Shown: in pieces, positions 1 through 5,160 of the stretch
Position numbering within the stretch: the stretch's first letter is position 1
How the letters are laid out: each line of letters begins with the position of its first letter
From: Thermoplasmata archaeon
Lineage (GTDB): Archaea; Thermoplasmatota; Thermoplasmata; Lutacidiplasmatales; UBA184
Length of the DNA: 5,525 nucleotides
Assembly (NCBI GenBank): GCA_030039135.1
Contig: JASHQN010000033.1
Coordinates: 1-5,525 of the forward strand
Direction: 5' to 3'
Notes under the pieces: generated by a model
The model's database searches: none
The model's input: only the letters and a program-made list of their open reading frames with translations
What the model was told of the DNA's origin: nothing
Program-made: the position numbers and the translations under genes

Positions 1-353
1 TTGGATGGTGCCGCCGTCATCGGTCGAGGGTCGAAGACGACCTGGACGCGGGAGATCCGGTCCCCGCTCACCCCGTACCATTCCACGACGTACATCGTCG
101 GCATCGGCGGCTTGAAGTGAAGGTCGCAGAGCACCACGACGTCGTCCCCTTCCGAGAAGACCCGTTTCACGTCGACCTTTTCCACCATCGGGTAGAGGCG
201 TTGGAGGGCAGCGACGTAGTCGTCGGCCCGGTGGAACGTGTCCAGCGGTCCTCGGAACTCGAGGTCGTCCTTCAAGAGCGCTCTCGCCCCTTTCCAATCG
301 CCGCTCCCCATCGCCGCCTGATATCGCGTCACCACGTCCTTCGCGTGCGTCAT
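1..353 (-). CDS. SnoaL-like / NTF2-fold protein (3' end off the window)
   Basis: The reading frame is open from an ATG at 353 to the left edge, 117 codons without a stop, so the C-terminus is missing. The protein begins MTHAKDVVTRYQAAMGSGDW and has the layout of small SnoaL-like NTF2-fold proteins: an N-terminal helix pair ending in GDW (18-20), a DDLEFRGP strand (29-36), a helical YVAALQRLYP stretch, then strands DDVVVLCDL and YVVEWYGV and a final VQVVFDPRP. In this family the FDxRP stretch usually lies near the C-terminus, so probably only a few residues are lost. Such cone-shaped alpha+beta barrels bind small hydrophobic ligands or act as isomerases or cyclases; the substrate here is unknown. 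A GGAGG site lies 10 bases before the ATG. The start overlaps the stop of the upstream VOC gene as ATGA, so the two are very likely cotranscribed and translationally coupled. Confidence 0.85.
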   Translation of the reverse strand, partial: MTHAKDVVTRYQAAMGSGDWKGARALLKDDLEFRGPLDTFHRADDYVAALQRLYPMVEKVDVKRVFSEGDDVVVLCDLHFKPPMPTMYVVEWYGVSGDRISRVQVVFDPRPMTAAPS

Positions 354-766
354 CGATGCGTTCCCTCCCTAGTGCTTGCGTCGGCCGGCAGGTCCTGCCA
401 GCAGGCCAGTAAGGGTCCCCCCGGGACGCGGAACCAGAAGAAGCAGCCCATCCCGGGAACGTCGACCCGCGGAAGCACGATCGACGCTCCCGCCGCCCGG
501 ACCCGCGCCTGCGCGTCGTTCAGGTCCTTGACGCGGATGTACGCCAAGCTCGACGGCGGCTCGGACGGTCGGACCGGGCGGACCCCGCCGCGTCCGTCGG
601 GAGTCTGGTAGGAAAGGTACTCGCCCATCGGCATCTGGATCGAGCGGAACGTCCAACCGAATACTTTCTCAAGAAATCGGCGGGTCGCTGTCGGATCATC
701 GCTCGCGAGCTCCGTGAAGGCAAGCCCGCCTTCTTCCGGGGGAGGAGGTTCCTGTGGACTCGGCAT
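350..766 (-). CDS. VOC family (glyoxalase/bleomycin-resistance fold) protein
   Basis: This 138-residue cytoplasmic protein has the paired beta-alpha-beta pattern of the vicinal oxygen chelate superfamily. The first half has FTELASDDPTATRRFLEKVFGW (17-38), matching the usual 'F-E-L-x-x-x-D-x-x-x-A-x-x-F-Y-x-x-x-F-G-W' opening. The second half has LAYIRVKDLNDAQARVRAAGASIV (74-97) and ends with FWFRVPGGPLLACWQ (110-124), equivalent to the common 'F-x-D-P-x-G-N-x-x-x-L-W-Q'. The usual DPxGN becomes VPGGP here, so metal binding and lyase activity cannot be assumed; many such proteins are ligand binders or dioxygenase-like. The ATG has GGGAG 6 bases upstream and is preceded by an AT-rich TATA element, giving a short leader. 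The gene is divergent from an HxlR regulator, its likely controller, and its TGA overlaps the next start (ATGA) of the SnoaL-like gene. The family is confident; the reaction is unknown. Confidence 0.88.
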   Translation of the reverse strand: MPSPQEPPPPEEGGLAFTELASDDPTATRRFLEKVFGWTFRSIQMPMGEYLSYQTPDGRGGVRPVRPSEPPSSLAYIRVKDLNDAQARVRAAGASIVLPRVDVPGMGCFFWFRVPGGPLLACWQDLPADASTREGTHR

Positions 767-789
767 TCGGCGCTCCCGGCTCGGGGGGG

Positions 790-810
790 ATGATATCCTT
801 TGGATATTAT
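790..810. promoter_or_regulatory. Inverted repeat overlapping the divergent promoter, probable HxlR operator
   Basis: The sequence atgatatcc-ttt-ggatattat is an inverted repeat with 9-base arms (8 of 9 pairs complementary, the inner 6 perfect) around a 3-base centre. It overlaps the TATA-like element shared by the VOC gene and the HxlR regulator. HxlR proteins bind as dimers to inverted repeats, often in the intergenic space next to their own gene, so binding here would block both promoters. The repeat is seen; the regulator-operator pairing is inferred. Confidence 0.5.
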
Positions 811-814
811 ATAG
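801..814 (-). promoter_or_regulatory. TATA-like promoter element for the VOC / SnoaL-like operon
   Basis: The same AT-rich block read on the minus strand gives ctatataatatcca. An archaeal start about 25 bases downstream would fall near 785, giving a leader of roughly 15-20 bases that includes the GGGAG ribosome site of the VOC gene. The element faces both ways, so one protein bound here could control both transcripts. Confidence 0.4.
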
Positions 815-815
815 G
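804..815 (+). promoter_or_regulatory. TATA-like promoter element for the HxlR gene (leaderless)
   Basis: atattatatagg lies in otherwise GC-rich sequence. Its ATATAGG core ends 23 bases before the ATG at 839. With archaeal TATA-to-start spacing, transcription would begin at about 835-839, leaving no leader. No Shine-Dalgarno sequence is present before the ATG, which agrees with leaderless translation. Confidence 0.55.
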
Positions 816-838
816 ACTCAGGGTCAGTCGGGATACTG

Positions 839-1249
839 ATGCGGGGGACCTCCCGACCGAGCTGGCTCCGCCCGGCCGCGGCACCTCGTCTGGCGTATCA
901 GGCCGATCTTATCGGGAGGAGCGTCCGGACCTTGGACAAGAAATGGACGTTGCTCATCCTCCGTGATATGGCGTTCCTTGGGCTGACCCGGTTCACCGAG
1001 TTCCTTCGGAACAATCCCGGTCTTACGCCTCGCGTCCTCTCTCGCCGTCTCAAGGAGATGCGCAGAGAACAGCTCGTCACTCGATCGGGCGCGGGACGGG
1101 CCGTGGTCTACGCGCTGACCGCGCGAGGACAGGACGCCGTTTTCATTCTGCTCGCGTTCCTCCGATACGGCCAGAAGTACCACCGGGGTGCGACCGGGAC
1201 CGGGGACGCGGCACGCGCTCCGATACGGGAGGGCGGCGAAACGCGCTAG
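839..1249 (+). CDS. HxlR-family winged helix-turn-helix regulator
   Basis: This 136-residue DNA-binding protein has the full HxlR core: LDKKWTLLILRDM (32-44), an RF pair in LTRFTEFLRNNPGL (49-62), the recognition-helix region TPRVLSRRLKEM (63-74), the wing QLVTRSG (78-84) and the closing YALTARGQD (91-99). The family binds DNA as dimers and often controls a divergent neighbouring gene in response to electrophiles, oxidants or metabolites. The cysteine usually found just before the core is absent, and the protein has no cysteine at all, so a thiol-switch mechanism is excluded; a bound ligand is more likely. The N-terminus (about 20 residues, proline- and arginine-rich) and the last 20 residues are nonconserved tails. 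The ATG at 839 is chosen because a TATA-like box sits at leaderless spacing. The likely targets are its own gene and the divergent VOC / SnoaL-like pair. Confidence 0.9.
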   Translation: MRGTSRPSWLRPAAAPRLAYQADLIGRSVRTLDKKWTLLILRDMAFLGLTRFTEFLRNNPGLTPRVLSRRLKEMRREQLVTRSGAGRAVVYALTARGQDAVFILLAFLRYGQKYHRGATGTGDAARAPIREGGETR

Positions 1250-1358
1250 GGTCTTCGAGCGCTCCGCGCACGCTGCGAGGTCCCAGCTTCCTGACATCCA
1301 TCCAGGGTGAAAGGCACCACTCAACACGACGGATCGAGTACGACAGAGCGGGAGTACA

Positions 1359-1377
1359 TCGCCCCACTCTGGGGCGA
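1359..1377. terminator. Hairpin TCGCCCC-ACTCT-GGGGCGA, possible termination or 3'-end structure
   Basis: A perfect 7-base-pair stem with a 5-base loop lies between convergent genes. No T-run follows on either strand, so it does not match a classical intrinsic terminator, and archaeal termination usually relies on U-tracts rather than hairpins. It could stabilise transcript 3' ends. The structure is seen; the role is a guess. Confidence 0.25.
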
Positions 1378-1400
1378 ATCACGCGGGCGGGATCCCAGTC

Positions 1401-1420
1401 GAGAGGGTCAGGCCCTTTCT
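1401..1420 (+). terminator. Hairpin GAGAGGG-TCAGG-CCCTTTC with pyrimidine tail
   Basis: Read as plus-strand RNA this forms a 7-pair stem (one G-U) with a 5-base loop, and the 3' arm ends in CCCTTTCT. It is the nearest thing to a T-rich stop signal downstream of the HxlR gene, about 150 bases after its stop codon. The T content is low, so the call is weak. Confidence 0.25.
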
Positions 1421-1430
1421 ATAGTCCTAA

Positions 1431-1444
1431 GCCCCCACCGGGGC
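1431..1444. terminator. Hairpin GCCCC-CACC-GGGGC near the 3' end of the oxidase gene
   Basis: A perfect 5-pair GC stem with a 4-base loop lies 50 bases beyond the oxidase stop codon. It may mark the 3' end of the minus-strand operon, but no T-run follows on that strand. GC-rich DNA gives such stems by chance fairly often. Confidence 0.2.
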
Positions 1445-1493
1445 CCGCGAGATCCACCACGGGTCGGTCCCCTCACCCGCGTCGGCAAGGTAG

Positions 1494-2624
1494 CTAGCGC
1501 TCGGCAAAGCGAGCCGGGTCGAACGGGGAAAGGTCGAACTGCGGCTCTTGGCGAAGGACGAGGCGGGTCACGATCTCACCCACCACGCTCGCGAACTTGA
1601 AGCCGTGACCGGAGCACGCGCTCACCACCAGGACCCGGGCATAGCTCGGATGACGACCGATGAGGAAATGGTGGTCGGGCGCGTTGGTGTAGAGGCAGGA
1701 AGTAACGTCGACCTCACGGGGCGAGACTCCCCGCAGCGACGCCGAGACGAACCGCCGGATCGGTTCGGCGTCCTGTGGGCGGAAGACCCGGTCGACCTCC
1801 TCAGGACTGCGCGCGGTCGCGCCGCGCCAGGAACCGACCTTCACTCCATCCCCGAGGTCGGGAACGCCATAGGTCTCGAATTCCGGCGGACGATCCCAGA
1901 GGAACACGGGCATACGCTCAGGAGCGGTGGATCGCCGGTCCACCGACGGAAACCACAGCATGAACTGACGCTCGATCACGAGCGGCAGGTCGAGATCGAG
2001 CGCGACGGTCGCCGTCCACGGCCCGGCCGTGATCACGAGCGCGTCGCCCCGGTACTCCGACCGCGTCGTCTCGACGCGGACCGAGTCGCCAAGGACCGCC
2101 CACCGTCGTACGCGCTCCCCGTAATGCAGCTCCGCTCCGGCCTCGAGCGCGCCGCGGGAATGGGCCCGAATGCAGTTCTCAGGGACCAGGGCGCCGGCGT
2201 CCGGGTCCCAGACGGCGACCTCGTCGTCGCGAAGCGCGAACTGCGGGAACCTCGCCCGGACCGCGTCCGGATCGAGTAGCTCGTGCCGAAGGCCGCATAC
2301 GGTCGCCGTGCGCAGGGCCCCGCCCACGAGCCGGGTGTCGGCGCCCCCGATGATCAGACCGCCCGTCCGTTGGATGATCCGCTCGTGCGAGCGCTCTTGC
2401 AGGGCGTACCAGAGTTGCTGAGCCCGCTGAACCATGGGCACATAGATTGGTCCCTCGGAGTACGCGGTGCGGAAGATCCGGGAGCGGCCGTGGGACGAGC
2501 CGTGGACGTGGACGGTCTCGAACTGCTCGATCCCGATCGTCCGTAGACCCGCCGATGCGAGGTGGTAGGCCGCCGCGGCTCCCGCTCCCCCTAGGCCCAC
2601 TACGATCGCGTCGTATCGATCCAT
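1494..2624 (-). CDS. FAD-dependent amine oxidase, monomeric sarcosine oxidase / N-methyltryptophan oxidase family
   Basis: At 376 residues this matches the family (about 370-390). The N-terminal Rossmann motif is VVGLGGAGAAAAYHLA (8-23) with E33 closing the second strand. The flavin-site stretch GSSHGRSRIFR gives H45, R49 and R52 at the same numbers as in Bacillus sarcosine oxidase. The C-terminal half has TSCLYTNAPDHHFLIG with C310, equivalent to the cysteine that binds FAD covalently, followed by Y312 and SGHGFKFASVVGE with K343; R52 and K343 correspond to the substrate-carboxylate clamp. Y252 and the oxygen-activating K262 are also kept, but the active-site histidine of sarcosine oxidase (H269) is W266 here. 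The expected reaction is oxidation of a secondary or N-alkyl amino acid by O2, giving an imine or aldehyde plus H2O2. The gene follows the amidohydrolase by 51 bases, probably in one operon. Its only Shine-Dalgarno candidate (GGAGGG at 2645-2640) is 15 bases from the ATG, rather far. The exact substrate is unknown. Confidence 0.9.
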   Translation of the reverse strand: MDRYDAIVVGLGGAGAAAAYHLASAGLRTIGIEQFETVHVHGSSHGRSRIFRTAYSEGPIYVPMVQRAQQLWYALQERSHERIIQRTGGLIIGGADTRLVGGALRTATVCGLRHELLDPDAVRARFPQFALRDDEVAVWDPDAGALVPENCIRAHSRGALEAGAELHYGERVRRWAVLGDSVRVETTRSEYRGDALVITAGPWTATVALDLDLPLVIERQFMLWFPSVDRRSTAPERMPVFLWDRPPEFETYGVPDLGDGVKVGSWRGATARSPEEVDRVFRPQDAEPIRRFVSASLRGVSPREVDVTSCLYTNAPDHHFLIGRHPSYARVLVVSACSGHGFKFASVVGEIVTRLVLRQEPQFDLSPFDPARFAER

Positions 2625-2675
2625 CGTCCGCGGGAAGGTCCCTCCGGGCGAGCCGCCCCTCCGATCGCCCGCCGG

Positions 2676-3935
2676 TCACGCCGAAAGCGGCCGCTCGACC
2701 GCCAGCTTCCCATCCTTCCAGACCCGAACGATCTTCTCGGGCTCGGCCAGGGCGGCGATCCGCTTGAGGGGGTTTTCGGCCACGGCGAGAACGTCGGCCG
2801 CGTACCCCTCGAGGAGCATCCCGGATCGCGGAGCCTGGGGGCCCAAGGTGCGCGGGCCATTCGCGGTCGCGGCCTCGATGGCCCCGAGTGGCGTCATCCC
2901 GAGGTCGTCCACAAGCAATCCGAACTCGCGCCCGTTGATCCCCCAGTACACCGGAGCGGCGTCGCTCGACCCACCGATGTCGGTTCCGAGCGCGATCGGG
3001 ACCTTTCGGCGTATCGCGAGACGAATGGCCTCGCGATGGTGCTGATGGATCTCGCGGGCCTTCCGGATCATGTACTCGGGAAGGCCGCCCGCCTCGCCTC
3101 GCGCGACCATCTGATCGACGATCAGCCGAGTGGGAACGAGCATCGCTCCCTTCTCGAGCATGAGGTCAGCTGCCTCTTCGTCGAGATAACTGCCGTGCTC
3201 GATCGTCTTCGCTCCCGCACGGAGCGCTGCCATGATTCCCGCTTTGCCGTGACAGTGGGCGGCGACGATCCGCTCGGCTCTCGCAGCCTCGTCCACGATC
3301 GCGCGGAGCTCCTCATCCGAAAACTCCTGATGGAGAGGACTGTCGAGCTCGCTCATGACTCCCCCCGACGCCATGATCTTCACGACCGATGCGCCTAACC
3401 GGAGAATCTGGCGAACCGCCGAGAGGCATTCCGGCACGCCGTCGCACGGACCAGGGAATCCGAGCTCTCGCGCCATCATGTGCACGAACTCGAGAGGGAA
3501 CATGTGCATGTCCCCGTGGCCGGCCGTCGGCGTGAGCTGAATGCCGGCGGCGTAAATGTGGGGCCCGACGATCGAACCCTCGTTCACCGCTCGAGCGAGA
3601 TAGACTCCGAACCCTCCTAGCTCCCGAACCGACGTGAACCCCGCACGCAGGGCGATCTCGGCGTCGCGCGTTGCCCGTACGATGCCGACCCAATTCGAGG
3701 TGAGGACCATCTCCTCGGTGCTGAACTTACGGACCCCGACGAAATGCGTGTGGGTGTCCCACAGGCCCGGCAGCGCCGCCGGAACCTTCACCGTCGTATC
3801 CGAGGGCGAAGCAGGGGGAGCGCTTTCGACCGGCCCCGCGTAACTGATCGTTGGCCCGTCCCAGATTACCGTGCCATTGGTGATCGGTTCGCCGGACCCC
3901 GGGATCAGCACGTCGGCCTCAACGCGGGTCGCCAT
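2676..3935 (-). CDS. Metal-dependent amidohydrolase, Xaa-Pro dipeptidase-like
   Basis: This 419-residue cytoplasmic hydrolase has a TIM-barrel core between two halves of a small beta-sandwich domain. The motifs are complete (numbering from the ATG at 3935): PGLWDTHTHF with metal ligands H62 and H64; GHGDMH around 140; VVKIMASGG with K186, the lysine normally carboxylated to bridge two metals; AAHCHG with H227 and H229; IEHGSYLD with H247; and LGTDIGG with catalytic D319. The pattern, including the GHGD and SGG motifs, fits the branch that holds Xaa-Pro dipeptidases and Arg/Lys-Xaa carboxypeptidases (imidazolonepropionase-related). It should hydrolyse an amide in a dipeptide or N-acylated amino acid. 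A GTG lies directly before the ATG (3938); I prefer the ATG because a TATA-like box lies 24 bases upstream and no Shine-Dalgarno exists, as for the leaderless HxlR gene. It heads an operon with the flavin oxidase. No signal peptide is seen. Substrate specificity cannot be read from the motifs. Confidence 0.9.
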   Translation of the reverse strand: MATRVEADVLIPGSGEPITNGTVIWDGPTISYAGPVESAPPASPSDTTVKVPAALPGLWDTHTHFVGVRKFSTEEMVLTSNWVGIVRATRDAEIALRAGFTSVRELGGFGVYLARAVNEGSIVGPHIYAAGIQLTPTAGHGDMHMFPLEFVHMMARELGFPGPCDGVPECLSAVRQILRLGASVVKIMASGGVMSELDSPLHQEFSDEELRAIVDEAARAERIVAAHCHGKAGIMAALRAGAKTIEHGSYLDEEAADLMLEKGAMLVPTRLIVDQMVARGEAGGLPEYMIRKAREIHQHHREAIRLAIRRKVPIALGTDIGGSSDAAPVYWGINGREFGLLVDDLGMTPLGAIEAATANGPRTLGPQAPRSGMLLEGYAADVLAVAENPLKRIAALAEPEKIVRVWKDGKLAVERPLSA

Positions 3936-3938
3936 CAC

Positions 3939-4379
3939 GCGCGCGACGGAGTTCTCTTACCTATATCTTCGCAAGTAGCGCTCATCGGCCGGCGGGGATC
4001 CCGCCCGAGATCCCGAGGGAGGAACGTTCCGGTCACCGGCGTCCGTGCTTCCGCGCCCGCTCTCGAGCCGCCCGCATCGTCCCGGTGAGTATAGACGGAT
4101 CGCGGTCGGCTTGACCTGAAGTTGGAGGAGTTCGACAGGGTCCTGCGATCGACACGCGAACCCTCTCGAGGAGGCCACTGGGGCCGCGTTGGTGGTGGAG
4201 ATCCCCTCCCGCGGGTCGAAGGCAGGCGAGACCCCGGGCCCACGCCGCTCACGGCGCGGGCCGCCATCACGGCGTGACCGCCACGATCCGGGGTTTCCCG
4301 CCGCGGAGGAGCGAGCGCCCCGTCGAAAGCCCGGGAGAATACAGAAGAGCTAATCGGTGAGCGCCGCACCCTTCCGCCC
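3939..4379. other. Long intergenic region with no supportable gene
   Basis: These 441 bases separate the divergent amidohydrolase and DinB-like genes. They hold the amidohydrolase promoter at the left end. Short open frames occur on both strands, but none shows a family motif, and their Arg/Ser/Pro-rich composition is what GC-rich noncoding DNA gives. A perfect small stem, CGCCG-CTCA-CGGCG, lies at 4243-4256, and a CACGCCG...CGGCGTG pair spans 4241-4276. No tRNA-like fold or T-loop consensus was found. It could hold a decayed gene or a small RNA, but nothing seen here demonstrates either. Confidence 0.5.
3960..3970 (-). promoter_or_regulatory. TATA-like promoter element of the amidohydrolase-oxidase operon
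   Basis: The minus strand reads gaagatatagg here, and its ATATAGG core ends 24 bases before the ATG at 3935. The same heptamer precedes the HxlR gene at 23 bases. With archaeal spacing, transcription would start at or within a few bases of the GTG/ATG start, giving a leaderless message. Confidence 0.5.
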
Positions 4380-5009
4380 ATGGTCACGACGATCGACCTT
4401 ATGGACTTCGTGCACGAGCTACGGGCGGATTTTTTCGAGTGCGCGGCCCGGCTGGGCTGGAAGGAGTTCGTCAAAGACCGCGGAGTGAGCATGCTCTCCT
4501 TCCGCGACATTTTCCTCCATCTTGCGTACGTGGAGGAGCAGCATGTGACCGAGTTCTGCGAAGGGCGACTTACTCCTTGGATGCCCGAAGTGATGAGGAT
4601 TCCCAAGGACCGATACCTCAGCATCCCTTCGGTCCGAAAGCGACTCCGCGAGGTCCGGGCGATGGGGGACCAGCGGTTCAAGAATTGGAATACCCCCGAA
4701 GAGCTCGCCAAGCCGGCGGTGTGGGTGGCCTCGAGGAAATATCCCATACGCCTTTCCCGAGACTCCGCGCTTGCCCAATGCTTGACCGAGCACCTGCTGC
4801 ACCTCGGCGAGGTGGAAGCGATGCTGTGGCAGATGGACGTGGAGCCTCCGACGACCTTCTGGATCGACCGACGGGTGCTCCATGGGAAGTGGCCCCCGCC
4901 GAAGTCGGCATTGTACGGGGGCCGCACGCTGCCGACAGCGAAGCCGAGGCACACCGGTGCCCAGAACGTGCGTCCTCGCGGCGGCGCCGTCAGGAGCCGA
5001 CGGGACTAG
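4380..5009 (+). CDS. DinB-like four-helix-bundle protein
   Basis: This 209-residue protein resembles the DinB/YfiT superfamily, small metal-binding helical bundles that include thiol-dependent transferases and isomerases and many stress proteins of unknown role. The first helix is DLMDFVHELRADFFECAARL. The second, SMLSFRDIFLHLAYVEEQHV (37-56), carries H47, the usual first metal ligand. The fourth, LTEHLLHLGEVEAMLWQMDVEPP (135-157), corresponds to the family's H-x-x-x-H-R-G-Q helix, with H138, H141 and G143-E144. E137 lies where the second ligand histidine would be in an i, i+4 pattern, so the metal set may be His/Glu/His or may use H138. The last 30 residues (about 180-209) are basic and low in complexity, a tail not seen in typical members. 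The ATG at 4380 has no Shine-Dalgarno, so a leaderless start is possible; a second ATG lies at codon 8. It stands alone, and its substrate is unknown. Confidence 0.8.
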   Translation: MVTTIDLMDFVHELRADFFECAARLGWKEFVKDRGVSMLSFRDIFLHLAYVEEQHVTEFCEGRLTPWMPEVMRIPKDRYLSIPSVRKRLREVRAMGDQRFKNWNTPEELAKPAVWVASRKYPIRLSRDSALAQCLTEHLLHLGEVEAMLWQMDVEPPTTFWIDRRVLHGKWPPPKSALYGGRTLPTAKPRHTGAQNVRPRGGAVRSRRD

Positions 5010-5095
5010 CCCGTGATTGCCACCAGTACGATCGGGCCAAGGAGGTAGGGCCGCAGGTGCGCAGCCGCCTCTCCGCCGTGTGTTGCCCCCGGTCA

Positions 5096-5103
5096 GGTAT
5101 ATT
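5096..5103 (+). promoter_or_regulatory. TATA-like element upstream of the oxidoreductase gene
   Basis: ggtatatt stands out in GC-rich sequence, 57 bases before the TTG start. An archaeal start about 25 bases downstream would fall near 5126, leaving a leader of about 35 bases with the Shine-Dalgarno site inside it. No downstream test is possible from sequence alone. Confidence 0.35.
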
Positions 5104-5148
5104 CCAAGCCCGACGTCTCAAGGGAACCGCCCTGGCGCGCGCCGCTCC

Positions 5149-5157
5149 GAGGGGATC
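5149..5157 (+). promoter_or_regulatory. Shine-Dalgarno site that fixes a TTG start
   Basis: GAGGGGATC matches the ideal GAGGTGATC at 8 of 9 bases. Its purine core GAGGGG ends 6 bases before TTG 5161. An in-frame TGA directly precedes that TTG, so no earlier start is possible, and the next candidate (GTG 5173) is farther from the site than is usual. Confidence 0.6.
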
Positions 5158-5160
5158 TGA

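Larger units (their letters stand above)
1250..1493. other. Noncoding space between convergent genes
   Basis: These 244 bases separate the 3' end of the HxlR gene from the 3' end of the oxidase. I see no protein with family features and no tRNA-like fold in either strand. The only structure is three short hairpins between 1359 and 1444, listed separately. Confidence 0.6.

Noticed and set aside
117..611. A 164-codon plus-strand open frame across the SnoaL-like and VOC genes
   Set aside because: It overlaps two coupled minus-strand genes with recognisable folds, and its second half is low-complexity Arg/Pro/Ser sequence.
1250..1493. Possible tRNA or small structured RNA
   Set aside because: No T-loop consensus, acceptor pairing or cloverleaf could be built on either strand; only isolated short hairpins were found.
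1548..2279. A 243-codon plus-strand open frame inside the oxidase gene
   Set aside because: It is the mirror of the oxidase, whose flavin and active-site motifs are unmistakable; the antisense product is charged and shows no motif.
4241..4276. CACGCCG...CGGCGTG inverted pair and repeated TCACGGCG words as a possible repeat array or operator
   Set aside because: There are only two copies in very GC-rich sequence, without regular spacing, so chance is the simpler explanation.
3935..4954. A 339-codon minus-strand open frame antisense to the DinB-like gene and across the long spacer
   Set aside because: Its product is Arg/Ser/Pro-rich with no family motif, and it lies opposite a gene with clear DinB features. 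Long antisense frames are expected in GC-rich DNA.
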